Source: Symbiodinium natans (lineage: Eukaryota; Sar; Dinophyceae; Suessiales; Symbiodiniaceae). Taken from it: 64,000 nucleotides of DNA. The stretch covers positions 102,501 through 166,500 of the forward strand of contig CAJNDS010002521.1 in the NCBI GenBank assembly GCA_905221605.1, given 5' to 3'. Positions 1-12,300 of the stretch are shown here, piece after piece. A program made the position numbers and the translations under genes. Each line of letters begins with the position of its first letter. The first letter of the stretch is position 1. The notes under the pieces are model-generated. The model was not told the DNA's origin. It searched no databases and saw only the letters and a list, made by a program, of their open reading frames with translations.

Positions 1-395
1 TACTAAGAGACCATGTAACTACTCTACAACTGTCGCAAGCGCAACGTTCCAGCGTTTCGGGCTCGCGGCTTTCGGGATTTACAGTTTAGGATTACGGACT
101 CGGGTTTCAGGGCTTCATGCTATGTAGACACACATCTGTAGACATGAACCACAAATAACTAGTCAACTCAAATGGGCCAAAACCTAAACCCTTCACCCTA
201 AACCGGTTAAGTGTTTAGCCAACCCCTGGAGTTGTCAAGGAGGCTCTGGGGTTAAGGGTTTAGGGTTTAGGGTTTCTGCGTTGCTGCGCTTGAACGGTTC
301 GGGATATTGAGAGTTCAGGGTTTGGGGCTTCTAAAGGGGCAAACCGCAGAGCTCAACACCTCTTGTGGAATACTGGGCTCCGGGTTTAGGGCGTT
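1..395. other. Left edge, no gene seen
   Basis: Degenerate telomeric units in both orientations and about 150 bp of unique sequence. The next copy L exon (partner of exon 17) is expected near or just beyond here but was not identified. Confidence 0.6.
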
Positions 396-697
396 TAGGG
401 TAATGCATTCACAATAATAGGACCCCTAGATGGTTTCAGGGCTTTAGGGTTTAGGGCATTCTTGCTCAGTCTGAAAGGTGAGTCAAGCACCACTGCTGCA
501 GAGAGGGCATACAGAAACCCAAGGCCATGCTTAGCGTTCCCAGGTTCGACATAATTAGACCGCACATGGGTAGCTCTCTCTAGATTGAGGTCCATGCTTT
601 CAGGGTGCTGCACCATATAGGGCTCCCAAGAAGGTACCGACCTTCTACAGAACTGCCCACATGGGAATGGCAGCCCTCCTTGATGTTGCCAGCCCAT
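395..697 (-). CDS. Unrecognised open frame, about 100 codons
   Basis: A natural-looking composition in its middle (DLNLERATHVRSNYVEPG), ending in telomere-derived codons. No domain recognised. A second frame (580-765) overlaps it and contains NCTIWAGN, which could be propeller-like, so the real coding frame is unclear. Confidence 0.25.
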   Translation of the reverse strand: MGWQHQGGLPFPCGQFCRRSVPSWEPYMVQHPESMDLNLERATHVRSNYVEPGNAKHGLGFLYALSAAVVLDSPFRLSKNALNPKALKPSRGPIIVNALP

Positions 698-1607
698 ATT
701 GTACAGTTGGCGCCCAGCGCCCTAACCCCAGTTCTTCCTTGAAGGCATGCGCTCCCAGCATACATGGGCCTTCAGAATCTGCTCTGGTTTCTTCTCAAGC
801 ACCTCCGTGCAGGCGATCATGGAAAGGGCTTAGGATTTGGGGTTTGGGCAAAACAAAACCTTAAACCCCCCCCCCCCCTAAATGAGCGACTGCCAAAACC
901 GGCTGGCGGTGCTAGTGGACGCAACATGAGGGGTGTCGCTGTTCAGGTGTTCCCATCGCTTTACGGGGTGTTAGCGTCAGCTCTCCACGCTTGATGTCTG
1001 CAGGTTTCGCTTTGGGAAAAATCAAAGCCATAGCCCACCCAACGGTTCATTAGCTTAGGGCCGTCGCTTTTCAGGTGTTCCGATCGCTTTGAAAATTTTT
1101 GGGCATTCGTGTCCGCCCTTTACTTACTTGAATGGCTGGGGGTTTTGGCGCTTGCTCAAGTGGGCTTCGGGGTTTTGGGTTTAGGACACATCCAGGAGGC
1201 AGTTTCCAGGGACAATACCTTCTATAAGTCTTTTATGGGGTTTTACGAAAATTGGGGATCCCCGAAAATCGACCCAAATAGTAGGATTCACCCTAAACCC
1301 TAAACCCTAAAGCCTAAACCCTAAACCTACATGCCTAAACCCTAAATCGTCATGACTTCTGAGTAACCGCAGTGCTCCCAGCGGCACAGGCAGAGAAGTC
1401 ACGAGGAGCCTAGCCGCTATGAATCCTAAACCCTAAACCCTAACCCTTAGCCCTTTAACCCTTAACCCTAAACCCGGAACCCTAAACCCTAAACCCTAAA
1501 CCCTAAACCCTAAACCCTCAACCGCAACCCTGAACCCTGAACTCTGGCCCCAAAACTTTATAGAACCCCTACAGAATCCCATGATGTCGGCGTTGCTCGC
1601 TTCCCAC

Positions 1608-1631
1608 CTTCCACAGTCGCACCGTGCAGTC
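1608..1631 (-). CDS. Copy L exon 16 (24-bp WD40 exon)
   Basis: Encodes DCTVRLWK; acceptor CTAG/GAC, GT donor (AAG/GTGGGA). The next exon of copy L would lie near or beyond position 1. Confidence 0.9.
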
Positions 1632-4600
1632 CTAGAGGGAACTCGTGGTTTAGGGTTTAGGGTTTCGGGTTTGGGGCTGGAGGGTTCTCCATAGGGTTTA
1701 GGGTTTAGGGTTTAAGGTTTACCACCCCTTCTTGGTTTGGGCTGTTAGGGTTTTTTGGGACGGCGGGCTGAGTTTAGAGTTTAGGGCTTATCATCTAGGG
1801 TCTAGGGACTAGGGAGTGGGGTTTAGGGTTCAGGGTTTGGACTTCCCCTTACACCTGAAACTCTTGAGGGATCCTTCACAAAAACCTAAGCCCTGAATCC
1901 TAAACACGCAACCCCAACCCCCACCCTCCCTTTCCATCAAACAGTCCTAAACCCTAAACCCTGAACCCTGAACCCTAAACCGTAAACCCCTCCACCATAT
2001 ATAACCCTAAATGTTAAACACGAATTTGGCGTTTCGACCCCCATTGTTGGCGTTTTGACCCGTCTGACCCATTTGGCCCCCCCATTGTTCAGCACGCGTC
2101 TGACCCATTTGGGCCCCCATTGTTCAGCACGAATTTGGCTTTTTGACCCGGCTGACCCGTTTGGCCCCCCCATTGTTCAGCACGAATTTGGCGTTTTGAC
2201 CCGTCTGACCCGTTTGGCCCCCCCATTGTTCAACCCGTTTGGCCCCCCCCATTGTTCAGCACGAATTTGGCGTTTTGACCCGTCTGACCCATTTGGCCCC
2301 CCATTGTTCAGCACGAATTTGGCGTTTTGACCCGTCTGACCCGTTTGGGCCCCCCATTGTTCAGCACGAATTTGGCGTTTCGACCCGTCTGACCCATTTG
2401 GCCCCCCATTGTTCAGCACGAATTTGGCGTTTTGACCCGTCTGACCCGTTTGGCCCCCCCATTGTGCCCCCCCCATTGTTCAGCACGAATTTGGCGTTTT
2501 GACCCGTCTGACCCATTTTGGCCCCCCATTGTTCAGCACGAATTTGGCGTTTTGACCCGTCTGACCCATTTTGCCCCCCCATTGCTCAGCACGAATTTGG
2601 CGTTATGACCCGTCTGACCCATTTTGGCCCCCCATTGTTCAGCACGAATTTGGCGTTTTGACCCGTCTGACCCATTTTGCCCCCCCATTGCTCAGCACGA
2701 ATTTGGCGTTATGACCCGTCTGACCCAATTGGCCCCCATTGTTCAGCACGAATTTGGCGTTTTGACCCGTCTGACCCGTGTGATTGTTTGGCCTCTTGGT
2801 GCGTCTGAACAGAAATTAATGAACTTTGTATTATCTTAATGTTATGGGAGTCTTTGGGCAGGTGGGTTTTTTCCGTTGCCTACACACACTGCTGGCCTAG
2901 TACATGCGCGAACTTGAGGTGCTGAACCCTAAACCCTAAACCCTAAACCCTAAGCCCTAAGCCCTAAACCCTAAACCCTAAACCCTAACCCTAAACCCTA
3001 AACCCAAAATCCCTGGCTGCGAGAGTCCTCCGAGCCGCTCGCAAGCGTTCTCCTGGCTAAGGGCTTAGGTTTGGGAATTCGTGTTGAGGTTATAGGGTTT
3101 AGGGTTTACTGTGTAGGGGCTTAGGGTTTATAGGGTTTAGGGTTTAGGGTTTAAGGGTTTAGGGTTTAGGGTTTGGGGTTTCGGCTCCGTGGGGCAACGC
3201 GGTTGCCCAGAAGACTTCTTCGGAAAGGGTTTCGGGTTTCGGGTTTAGGGTGAGGGCTTAGGGTGAAGAAGTCCCTGAGCCCTGAACCCTAAAACCTAAA
3301 CCCAAAACCCTAAACCCATGCTAAGTCTCGAAAGGTCACCACTTGCCTTCCTGAAAACCCTGATGCTCTTGGACTTTCGGGATGCAAAGGCCCAGGGTTG
3401 CCATAAAGCCCCCCTTGCGGGGTTTAGGGTTTAGGGTTTAGGGTTTAGGGTTTAGGGTTTAGGGCTGAGGTTGCTGAATCAAGTATAGATTTGGGGCTCG
3501 GCTCTAGAGTGTAGGGTTTTACCCTAAACCCTAAACCCTAAACCCTAAACCCTAAACCCTAAACCCCGAAGTCGTCAAACACGCACGGGGCGCGAGTCTG
3601 AAGAGAAGGCCACGCTAGCAACGGAGCCAGAATGGCCACTGAAGACCTTGGAAGGACAAGACGGTTTAGGGTTTAGGGTTTAGGGTTTAGGGTTTAGGGT
3701 TTAGGGTTTAGGGTTTAGGGTTTAGGGTTTAGGGTTTAGGGTTTAGGGTTTAGGGTTTAGGGTTTAGGGTTTAGGGTTTAGGGCTTTGGAGACTCTACCT
3801 CGGACCCCTAAGGTCGTTCCCTTGGGTTTAGGGAACCCTTTTTGAAGATCCTCTCAGGAAACATAAGGGGCATATTAGGAGTATATGTAGGGAGGTAAGA
3901 GTGTTTTTGTTTTGCTGTGCCGGCTTTTTTGCAGTGGAGTCCTTGCGCGTTGTTTTTTTGCTGCGGTGGCTTTGTGTTTTATTTTTTGCTGTGGAGGCCT
4001 TGCGCGTTTTTCTTTGCTGTGGAGGCCTTGTGGAGGCCTTGTTGTGCTGTGGAGGCCTTGCGCGCTTTTTTGCTGTGGAGGCCTTGCGTGTTTTTTTTGC
4101 TGTGGAGGCCTTGTGCTTTTTTTTGTTGATGTGGAGGCCTTGCGCGTTTTTTTGCTGTGGAGGCCTTGCGCGCATTTTTTGGTGTGGAGGCCTTGCGCGT
4201 TTTCGTTTTTTACTGTGGAGGCCTTGCGCCTTTCTTTGCTGTGGAGGCCTTGAGCGAATTGTTTTTTGCTGTGAAGCGTCGGGCGCGTCATTTTGGCTGT
4301 GGAGGCCTTGCGCGATTCTTTTCTTGCTGTGGAGGCCTTGCGTGTTTCTTTTTTGCTGGCGGGTCACAGTGTAGGAGCAACGGGGACGCTACACCCTAAA
4401 CCGGAAAGCCTACAATACACACTGGAATCCGTAAACCCTATAAACTCTAAACCAAACTCCGGTAGCTTCGAGATTTGCGATTTCGCCTGGACTTCACTCG
4501 TGTGCGCGACCCGAACCTCGCTATGCCAGCACAGCAGGACTGACAGCTCCATGTAAGTCTCAACCCTACAAGGGGGGGCCCTCCTAGTTATAAGTAGAGT

Positions 4601-7600
4601 TACAAGAACCCTAAATTGGGGGGTTAGAAGGATCCTAATTAGGCTATAAGTCCCTTCTCTACAGTTAGTATAGTGAGGGGGGCCCTCCTTGTACCTCGAC
4701 CAGAGAGCCGTTGGGAGCGTGATGCGGAGCGCCGGAGCTGAAAAATGGTTTGTCTGCAAGACTGGTAGGAGGTTTAAGGTTTTGACAAAGGTTTAGGGTT
4801 TAGGGTTTAGGGTTCAGGGTCTAGTTCGGGTTTACAGATCCAGCTGCTCTGAACATCAGCCCAAGGCCGATAGACCGCCAAAGTCTGTAGGGCTCATATC
4901 AATCATCGACTCCAGTCAAAACAATGGCCCGTCCAACCGCAACCCAACCAAAAAACCCTAAACGCTAAAACCCGAAACCCCAAAACCCTAAACAAACCCT
5001 AAACCGTTGAAGGCCCTAAAACCCTAAACAAACCCCTAAACAATAAAACTCGGATCTTTAATCCAAAACTCTCAACACCCTCAACACCAAACCGTACACG
5101 TACGGACTCTTAGTAGGGAATGAGGCAACTAGGTACCGTACCCTATATAGCTCCTTAAAGGGTTTCTGTCGCAGGGAGATACAAGGTACCGAATTCCCTC
5201 ATCATTCCCTAGCCCTAAACCCTAAACCCTAAACCCTAACCCCTAAACCCTTACTTTAAGCATGGTTGACGGGTAGGTCTCCGGACCCTGACGGCCTGCG
5301 CCGTCTCGAAGTCCCAGGTGATGGCTGTCCTGTGGCAGGCGTTTGGGGTTTAGGGTTTAGGGTTTAGTGTTTGGGGTTTAGGGTTTAGGGTTTAGGGTGT
5401 GGGGTTTAGGGTTTGGGGTTTAGGGTTTAGGGTTTTGGGGTTTAGGGTTTAGGGTTTGGGGTTTGGGGTTTGGGGTTTGGGGTTTGGGGCTTGGGGTTTG
5501 GGGTTTGGGGTTTAGGGTTTGGGGTTTGGGGTTTGGGGTTTAGGGTTTAGGGTTTGGGGTTTGGGGTTTGGGGTTTGGGGTGTGGGGTTTAGGGTTTGGG
5601 GTTTGAGGCTTGCAGGGATACCTTCATTCCAAACAAGCGACCACCCACGCCAAAGCCTAAAAGCCCCGTAAACCCTGAAGCCCTACTAAAGACCCAACAA
5701 CAATCCAAGGTATCTCCTTCACTAAAGGTGTCTGAGGCTCCCCTGGGCCCCGCAAAGCTCACCAGAAACCCTGAACCCTAAACCCTAAACCCTAAACCCT
5801 AAACCCTAAACCTAAACCCCTAAACCGAGCCCAGACGTCCTGTCCAAAGACCCAGTGGCCAGGAGCTTGCCGTTTGCAGAGCACGCCTGGAGGCTACGGT
5901 TGCTCCTACACCCTAAAGCCTAACCCTAAACCCTAAACACTAAACCCTAAACCCTAAACCTTCAGGGGGTTAGTAATTGAGGGTTCAGGTGTTTAGGGGG
6001 ATTCGGGGCTTTAGATTCGGGGCTTAGGGTTTCTAGGCACCCAAACAACTCTGGGCTTTAGATTCGAGGTTAGGGTTTAGGGTTCAGGGTCTAGGGTTTA
6101 GAGAGTTAAGGTCTGTATTCACCTCCTATCGGAAGAAGGACATGCACAAAAGGTGCATTTGAGATCCTACCTACTCATATGAGGGGTGGGTTCAGGGGTT
6201 TAGGGGCTCAACCGGCTTTAGTTTCAGGGGTTCAGGATTTAGGGGTTGGGGTTAACAAAGCCAGGGATGTCAGATGCCACGGATGTTGGAGTGTGCCAGG
6301 ACGGAGGGGAGGGAACCGACGAATTCTCACTGCTGCCGGCTGGAACAGCTGTCGCAGATGCCACGGATGTTGGAGTTGGAGTCTTCCAGGATGGAGGGGA
6401 GGGAACCCTAAACCCTAAACCCTAAACCCCACTGCTGCCCCTGCCGCCACTGTTTTCCCTTGGCGGTCGGGGCTGGGGCGGTCTCATTGCAGGAACAAAG
6501 GGCTGTTTAGGGTTTAGGGTTTAGGGTCTAGGGTCTAGGGTTTAGGGTTTAGGGTTTAGGGTTCCGTGGCATCGGTGCTGGTGTCCCCTTTGGATAGGGT
6601 TGTCCCGGCTTTTTTGATTGCAAAGGGCGTTTTGTCGCCTTTCACAAAGCCCTCAGTCGCCAAACTCCACCCTGTGAAGCCTCCAGCCACCACCCACCCT
6701 TCAAAGCCTAAAATCCCGCAAGACTTAGGGTTTAGGGTTTAGGGTTTAGGGTTTAGGGTTTAGGGTTTAGGGTTTAGGGTTTAGGGTTTAGGGAGCTAGG
6801 CCCAAGAGTAACCGAGGAATAATCAGGTTTTAGGGTTTAGGGTTCAAGGTTTAGGGTCCAAGAGTAACGGTTTAGGGTTTAGGGTTTAGGGTTTAGGGTT
6901 TAGGGTTTTGGGTTTAGGGTTAGAGTACAGTACCCTGTTTTGGTTCAAAGAGGGTTTATAAGGGAACTCCAAAGACAGCAAGGGCGTGCTCTGGGCCAAG
7001 CCGAGCGTGAGGGCGGACACCAGCGCTCCGAAACCCTAAACCCTAAACCCTAAATAAACCTTAAACCCTAAACCCTAAACCCTAAACCCTATTGGGTTCA
7101 GGGTGTCGGGTTTTGGGTTAGGGACCCTAAACCCTACAAACCCTAAGCCCTAAAACGCTAGACAAGGGATTTGGAATTTCAGGGTTTGAACGCCAGGGTT
7201 TGAACGCCCCAAACCCTTAAGCAGCAACCCAGAAAACCGGAACCCTAAACCCTAAACCCTAAACCCTTGAGCAGCAACCCGGAAAACCAGCAGCAGGCAC
7301 CACTGCCGCAATTGGCGCATGGTGCGCCCGGAAGTTCCTGGCTGCGGACTGATGCGGGGTTTAGGGTTTAGGGTTTAGGGTTTAGGGTTTAGGGTTTAGG
7401 GTTTAGGGTTTAGGGTTTAGGGTTTAGGGATACTTGGGTTTAGGGCGTTTTGTTTTCGGAAGTAGGGCTTTTTTCGGTTTTCCTGAACCCTGAACCCTGA
7501 ACCCTAAACCCAGTATAGGGTTTGGTGAACCCTGAACCCTAAACCCAGTATAGGGTTTATAGGGTGCAAAAGGTTTTTTTGGTTGTACGTCTCGGGTTGT

Positions 7601-9351
7601 TTGGGAGAAGTGTAGGTTTTGCCTTAGCGCTTTCTAGGGTTTAGGGTCGAAGGTTAAGGTTTAGGGTTTAGGGTTCAGGGTTTGGGGTTTAGCGGAAGGC
7701 CCTGAACACCCCAAACCCTGAACCCTGCTTGCCGGGACGACACGGCACTGCAGCTATCGCATAGGACCATGTTATATAAGGCCCCAAACCCTAAGCCCTA
7801 AGCCCTAAACCCCGTATCCAAACCTTAAGAAGCAGCCAAAACCTTAAGCCAGAGTTCTACATAAGGCTTGGGGCTTAGGGTTTCTTAGCTCTCCAATAAC
7901 CTAGGAATTGCGGCCCTAAACCCTAAACCCTAAACCCTAAATTAATTAAACGGTTAAGCTTCATCATTCCTACAAAGTCAGGAAGCGCAAACAGCTTGAA
8001 GTGCGCCCTGTGCGAAGCGAATGCGTGAAACCTGCTATAGGGTTTAGGGTTTAGGGTTTAGGGTTTAGGGTTGAGGGTTTAGGGTTTAGGGAATTTGTTG
8101 TGAAGTAAGGTTTTGCAAAGATGCGTTTTTTTATTTAACCCTAAACAATAAACCCTAAACCCCAAACCCTAAGCCCTAAACCCTAAGCCCTAAACCCTAA
8201 ACCCGAAGCCCTAAACCCTAAACCCTAAACCCTAAACCCTAAACCCTAATCTCTAAACCCTAAACCCCAACTGAGGCCCAGACCTCATGATGTCTCCGGA
8301 CGTCACACTCCGGAGCTGCACGTACCCGTCCTCCCCAAGATTTCCACCCGAAACCCTAAACCCTAAACCCTAAACCCTAAACCCTAAGCCCTAAGCCCTA
8401 AACCCTAAACCCTAAACCCAAAATCATCACAAAATCAACCCTGGGAGCCGGAGGACTTGGGGAAGTTTGGGGTGTAGGGCTTAGGGCTTAGGCTTTGGCA
8501 CTGATGGCATTAGGGCTGAAGGAAGGGTTTAGGGCTCGGAGCTGAGGGAAGGCTAAGGTTTAGGGAAGATTAGGGCTTAAGACCCCGGCCCCGACCCCCG
8601 AAACCCTTGAAATGAAGCCGTTTAAGGACTGGGAATCATAAGGATGCGGCGCGGGGGTTTAGGGTTTAGGGTTTAGGGCGGGTTCCATACGAGGGTTCCC
8701 TGGTATAGATGCCTTACATGGTGTAGAGGTACGTTTTTGCAGGGTTCTTGCAACATACAGTATGTGATAGTATACTACAGTTGCAGTCTGTCGCAGGAAG
8801 GCGGTGAGGATGATCACATATGAGAAATTGATCTCTCCTTATCGGGGTATACTGTATATTTTGAGCAGTTATATATTTACATATGCAAGAAAGAGAGAAA
8901 GGAGACAGACAAATTGAAACCCTCCTGACCTGCCATAACCTTCAACCCTGGCAACCCATAGCATAGACCTGCCCGAAACCCCGAAACCCTAAACCCTAAA
9001 GCCTCAACCCGAAACCCTAAACCCGAAACCCTAAACCCTAAACCCGAAACCCTAAACCCTCAACCCTCAACCCTCAAACCTCAACCCTAAACCCTAAACC
9101 CTAAACCCTAGACAAGCGAAAGGCCCACTGACCGCAGCGCTCCATCATCCCCAACACGAGAGACAGCCCGGACCTGCCCACTTCTTAAGGAACGTGAAAT
9201 GTAGTGGCTTAGGGTTTAGGGTTTAGGGTTTAGGGTTTAGGGTTTAGGGTTTAGGGTTTAGGATTAGGGTTTAGGTTTTGGGGTGTAGGATACCAAGTGC
9301 AGAACCTTGTTATGGTAACGGAATGTTACATTCCTTAACAAGAACCAAGTG

Positions 9352-9387
<36 letters not shown>

Positions 9388-12300
9388 ACACCTAAACCCT
9401 ACACCGCAACCACCGCAACCCCCGAATCCTGAACCTCCCAAAAAAAGGGCCTGAGGGCTTGAAGGCTTCAGGCCTTTAAGGGCCGTTACATGCGGAGCGT
9501 TCCCAGGTAGGGTAGCATACTACATATTTTTATATACACGCACAGATATGATATGCATGTACATAGATTATATACATGTATCTATATTGAAGTGTATATA
9601 TATATACATACATATATATATATGTACCTATGGAATTGGGTGAAGGGACACGCGACGATATGTATGTCTCTGAATTCCAGACCCGAATCCCCTGAACCCT
9701 AAACCCGAGCTCTGAATGGGCAGCTCTAGCTGGAGCTTGAAATTATGGTTGCTTTAGGGTTTAGGGTTTAGGGTTTAGGGTTTAGGGTTTAGGGTTTAGG
9801 GTTTAGGGTAGGCGCTTAAGGCTCGGGCTGTAGGATATAGGGTTCCCAGTGGCCTTGCTTGTGCACCAAAGAGTGTGACTGGGGAGGTGCGTTCGGTTGA
9901 AGCAAAGGCCCTTTTGCAGAACTACCACGAAGTTGAGCCTGCAAATATAAAGACACGAAGCTTTGTCTTGAATATGCCTGGGAGGTTCATATGGGTAGTT
10001 AGATGTAGGCTTAGTAGTATGGTGCCTATACTTAGAACCTTATTTAGGGTTTAGGATTTAAGGGTTTTGGGTAAACCCTGCTTATAACTACTCCTGAGCC
10101 TCCCAGCAAGCCCTAAACACAGCATCCAAGGCTTTGCGAACTCTCAGGCTCTGCAAGATGTAGCAGGCGCGACACCCCGAGACCCCAAAACCCAAACCCT
10201 GAACTCTCACCCCTGAATCCTCTAAACCATAACTACAAATCCTAGACAAGATGAAGTTTTGAAGCTCGCAAGCCCTAAACCCTAAACCCCAAACCCCAAA
10301 CCCTAAACCCCAAACCCCAAATCCGAGACAAGATGGAGTTGTTGACGCTTCTGAGTTGCCGAGCGCGGCGAAGGCTACGCCCGTCACCACCGACGAGACG
10401 CCCTCGATCGTCCTGGGGAGGTTCTGGCAGTTGGGATGATTCTAGGCTAGGGTTTAGGATTTAGGGTTTCGGGTTTAGGGTTTAGGGTTTAGGGCTTCGG
10501 GTTTAGGGTTTAGGATTTCGGAACTAGAGTTTCGGGCTTAGGGTTTAGGTTTTAGGGTTTAGAGTTTAGGGTTTAGGATTTAGGATTTAGGGTTCACTGG
10601 CGGATACCATCTGGTGTTGACAAGCTCACTTCGCATCGGGGCACACATCAGCAGGCTCGAAGGATCAAAGAAGCACCACAGACTGATGAAGAAGACCGGA
10701 CTGGCCGCCTGGCGGACGAAGAGTTCGCACAGCTCCAGGCCCTTGGCGAGCCAATGATGGAGAGCTCCAAGTGCCACTGACAAATGCAAGAGCTCAGCAC
10801 AAAGAGTACCAAAATGAAGACTTCTCCGTGGCAGTGGCAATGGCTTCGCAAAAACCCTACTGTAAGGTTTAGGGTTGAGGGTTTAGGGTTTAGGGTTTAT
10901 AGGGCTGTTGCCATGCCATGTCTGATCACATGACTCTGACCAGCAGGATGATTCACCGAAGGACTGCGAAGATCCGTCGTCTGCATCATTCACTCCGCGA
11001 CCTCCAAAGTCCATCTCCAGCTTGACTTCCTCCTTCACGGGTGTCAGTGAGGGCCACGCATTGCTGTTGATCCCGCCTGCGCTGCTGCCATTGCCATGCC
11101 ACCCTAAACCCTAAGCTGGAACCGCGGCTTAGAGCTTAACAAAGATGAGGGGGCTGAGGAAGATTTACTCCCAAACCCAACGACGAAAGCACTTTAGGGT
11201 TTAGGGTTTAGGCTCTAGGGCTAGGGTTTAGCCTTGCCATCCCCACCTAAAGCCCCCCAATAACTTCCGGGCTCTTAGCAGGGAATGAGGGAATGAGATA
11301 CCCTCAACTCTGTAGAGTCCCTTTTTTAAAAGCACATACGGGTTCCCTCATTCCCCGACTAAGAACCCGCCTGAACCCTAAACCCTAAACCCTACACCCT
11401 AGACCCCTTCAACCCTCAACCCTGGGTGGGTACCCTAAACCCTTAACTCTAAACCCTAAATCTTAGACCCTAAACCCTGAACCCTAAACCCTGAACCCTG
11501 AACCCTAAACCCTAAACCCTAAACCCTGCAGTTTCTAAGATCTCTTGAGGGTGACAACTTCAAGGCGCGGAGTCCTCTCGCAGTTCCCAGTTTCGGCACC
11601 TCGGGTTTTCTTTGTTTCGCTGTGGGATTCCAAAAGTTTAGGGTTTAGGGTTTAGGGTTTAGGGTTTAGGGTTTAGGGTTTAGGGTTTAGGGTTTAGGGT
11701 TTAGGGTTTAGGGTTTAGGGCTAGGGTTTAGGGTTTAGGGTTTAGGGCTAGGATTTAGGGTGAGCCCCTAGAAGCAGGTGCATTTTGTTTTTCGTTTGAG
11801 GGTTTTAGGGTTCAAGGGTTCTTCTGGTTTTTGGGCATTTAGGGTATTGGGCTCAGGCTTAGGACTCGGTCAGGGATGTTGGAAACCACTCAAGCATGTT
11901 TGGGCGTCTTCGGCCCGCTTTGGACACGAGCATTTTAAGGAAGTAGATTATTTTGGGGAAGGTGTTTCGGGGGTACGTGGGTAGCTATACTTAAGGCTTC
12001 AAGTATGGTAACTATACTTAAAACCCAAGTTAGAGTACTTCAAGCCCTACTTAGACTATCATAACTACCCATGAACCGCACTACCCATGAGCCTCCAAGC
12101 ATTCATCAGAAGTGAGGAATAAGGCTGGCCTAGGCACTTAAGCATGGCCCTCTCTCAGGGCAGGCCCACCTCCACCCCCAACCCCCCCGCCCCCCTTTAA
12201 TTCAGGGTTTAAGGGTTTACAAAGACCCTAAACCCTAAACCCTAAACCCTAAACCCTAAACCCTAAGCCCCTAAGCCCTTAAGCCCGAAACTTCTGGATT

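Noticed and set aside
2055-2839. Proteins with FGVLTRLTHLAP repeats
   Set aside because: Translations of the 53-bp minisatellite, open in several frames.
3300-3420. KSIRVFRKASGDL as a WD40 exon
   Set aside because: Exon 14 joins exon 15 in phase with normal spacing, leaving no room for it, and no partner exists in copy R.
6425-6505. GKTVAAGAA as a WD40 exon between copy L exons 11 and 12
   Set aside because: Exons 11 and 12 join perfectly without it and copy R has no equivalent.
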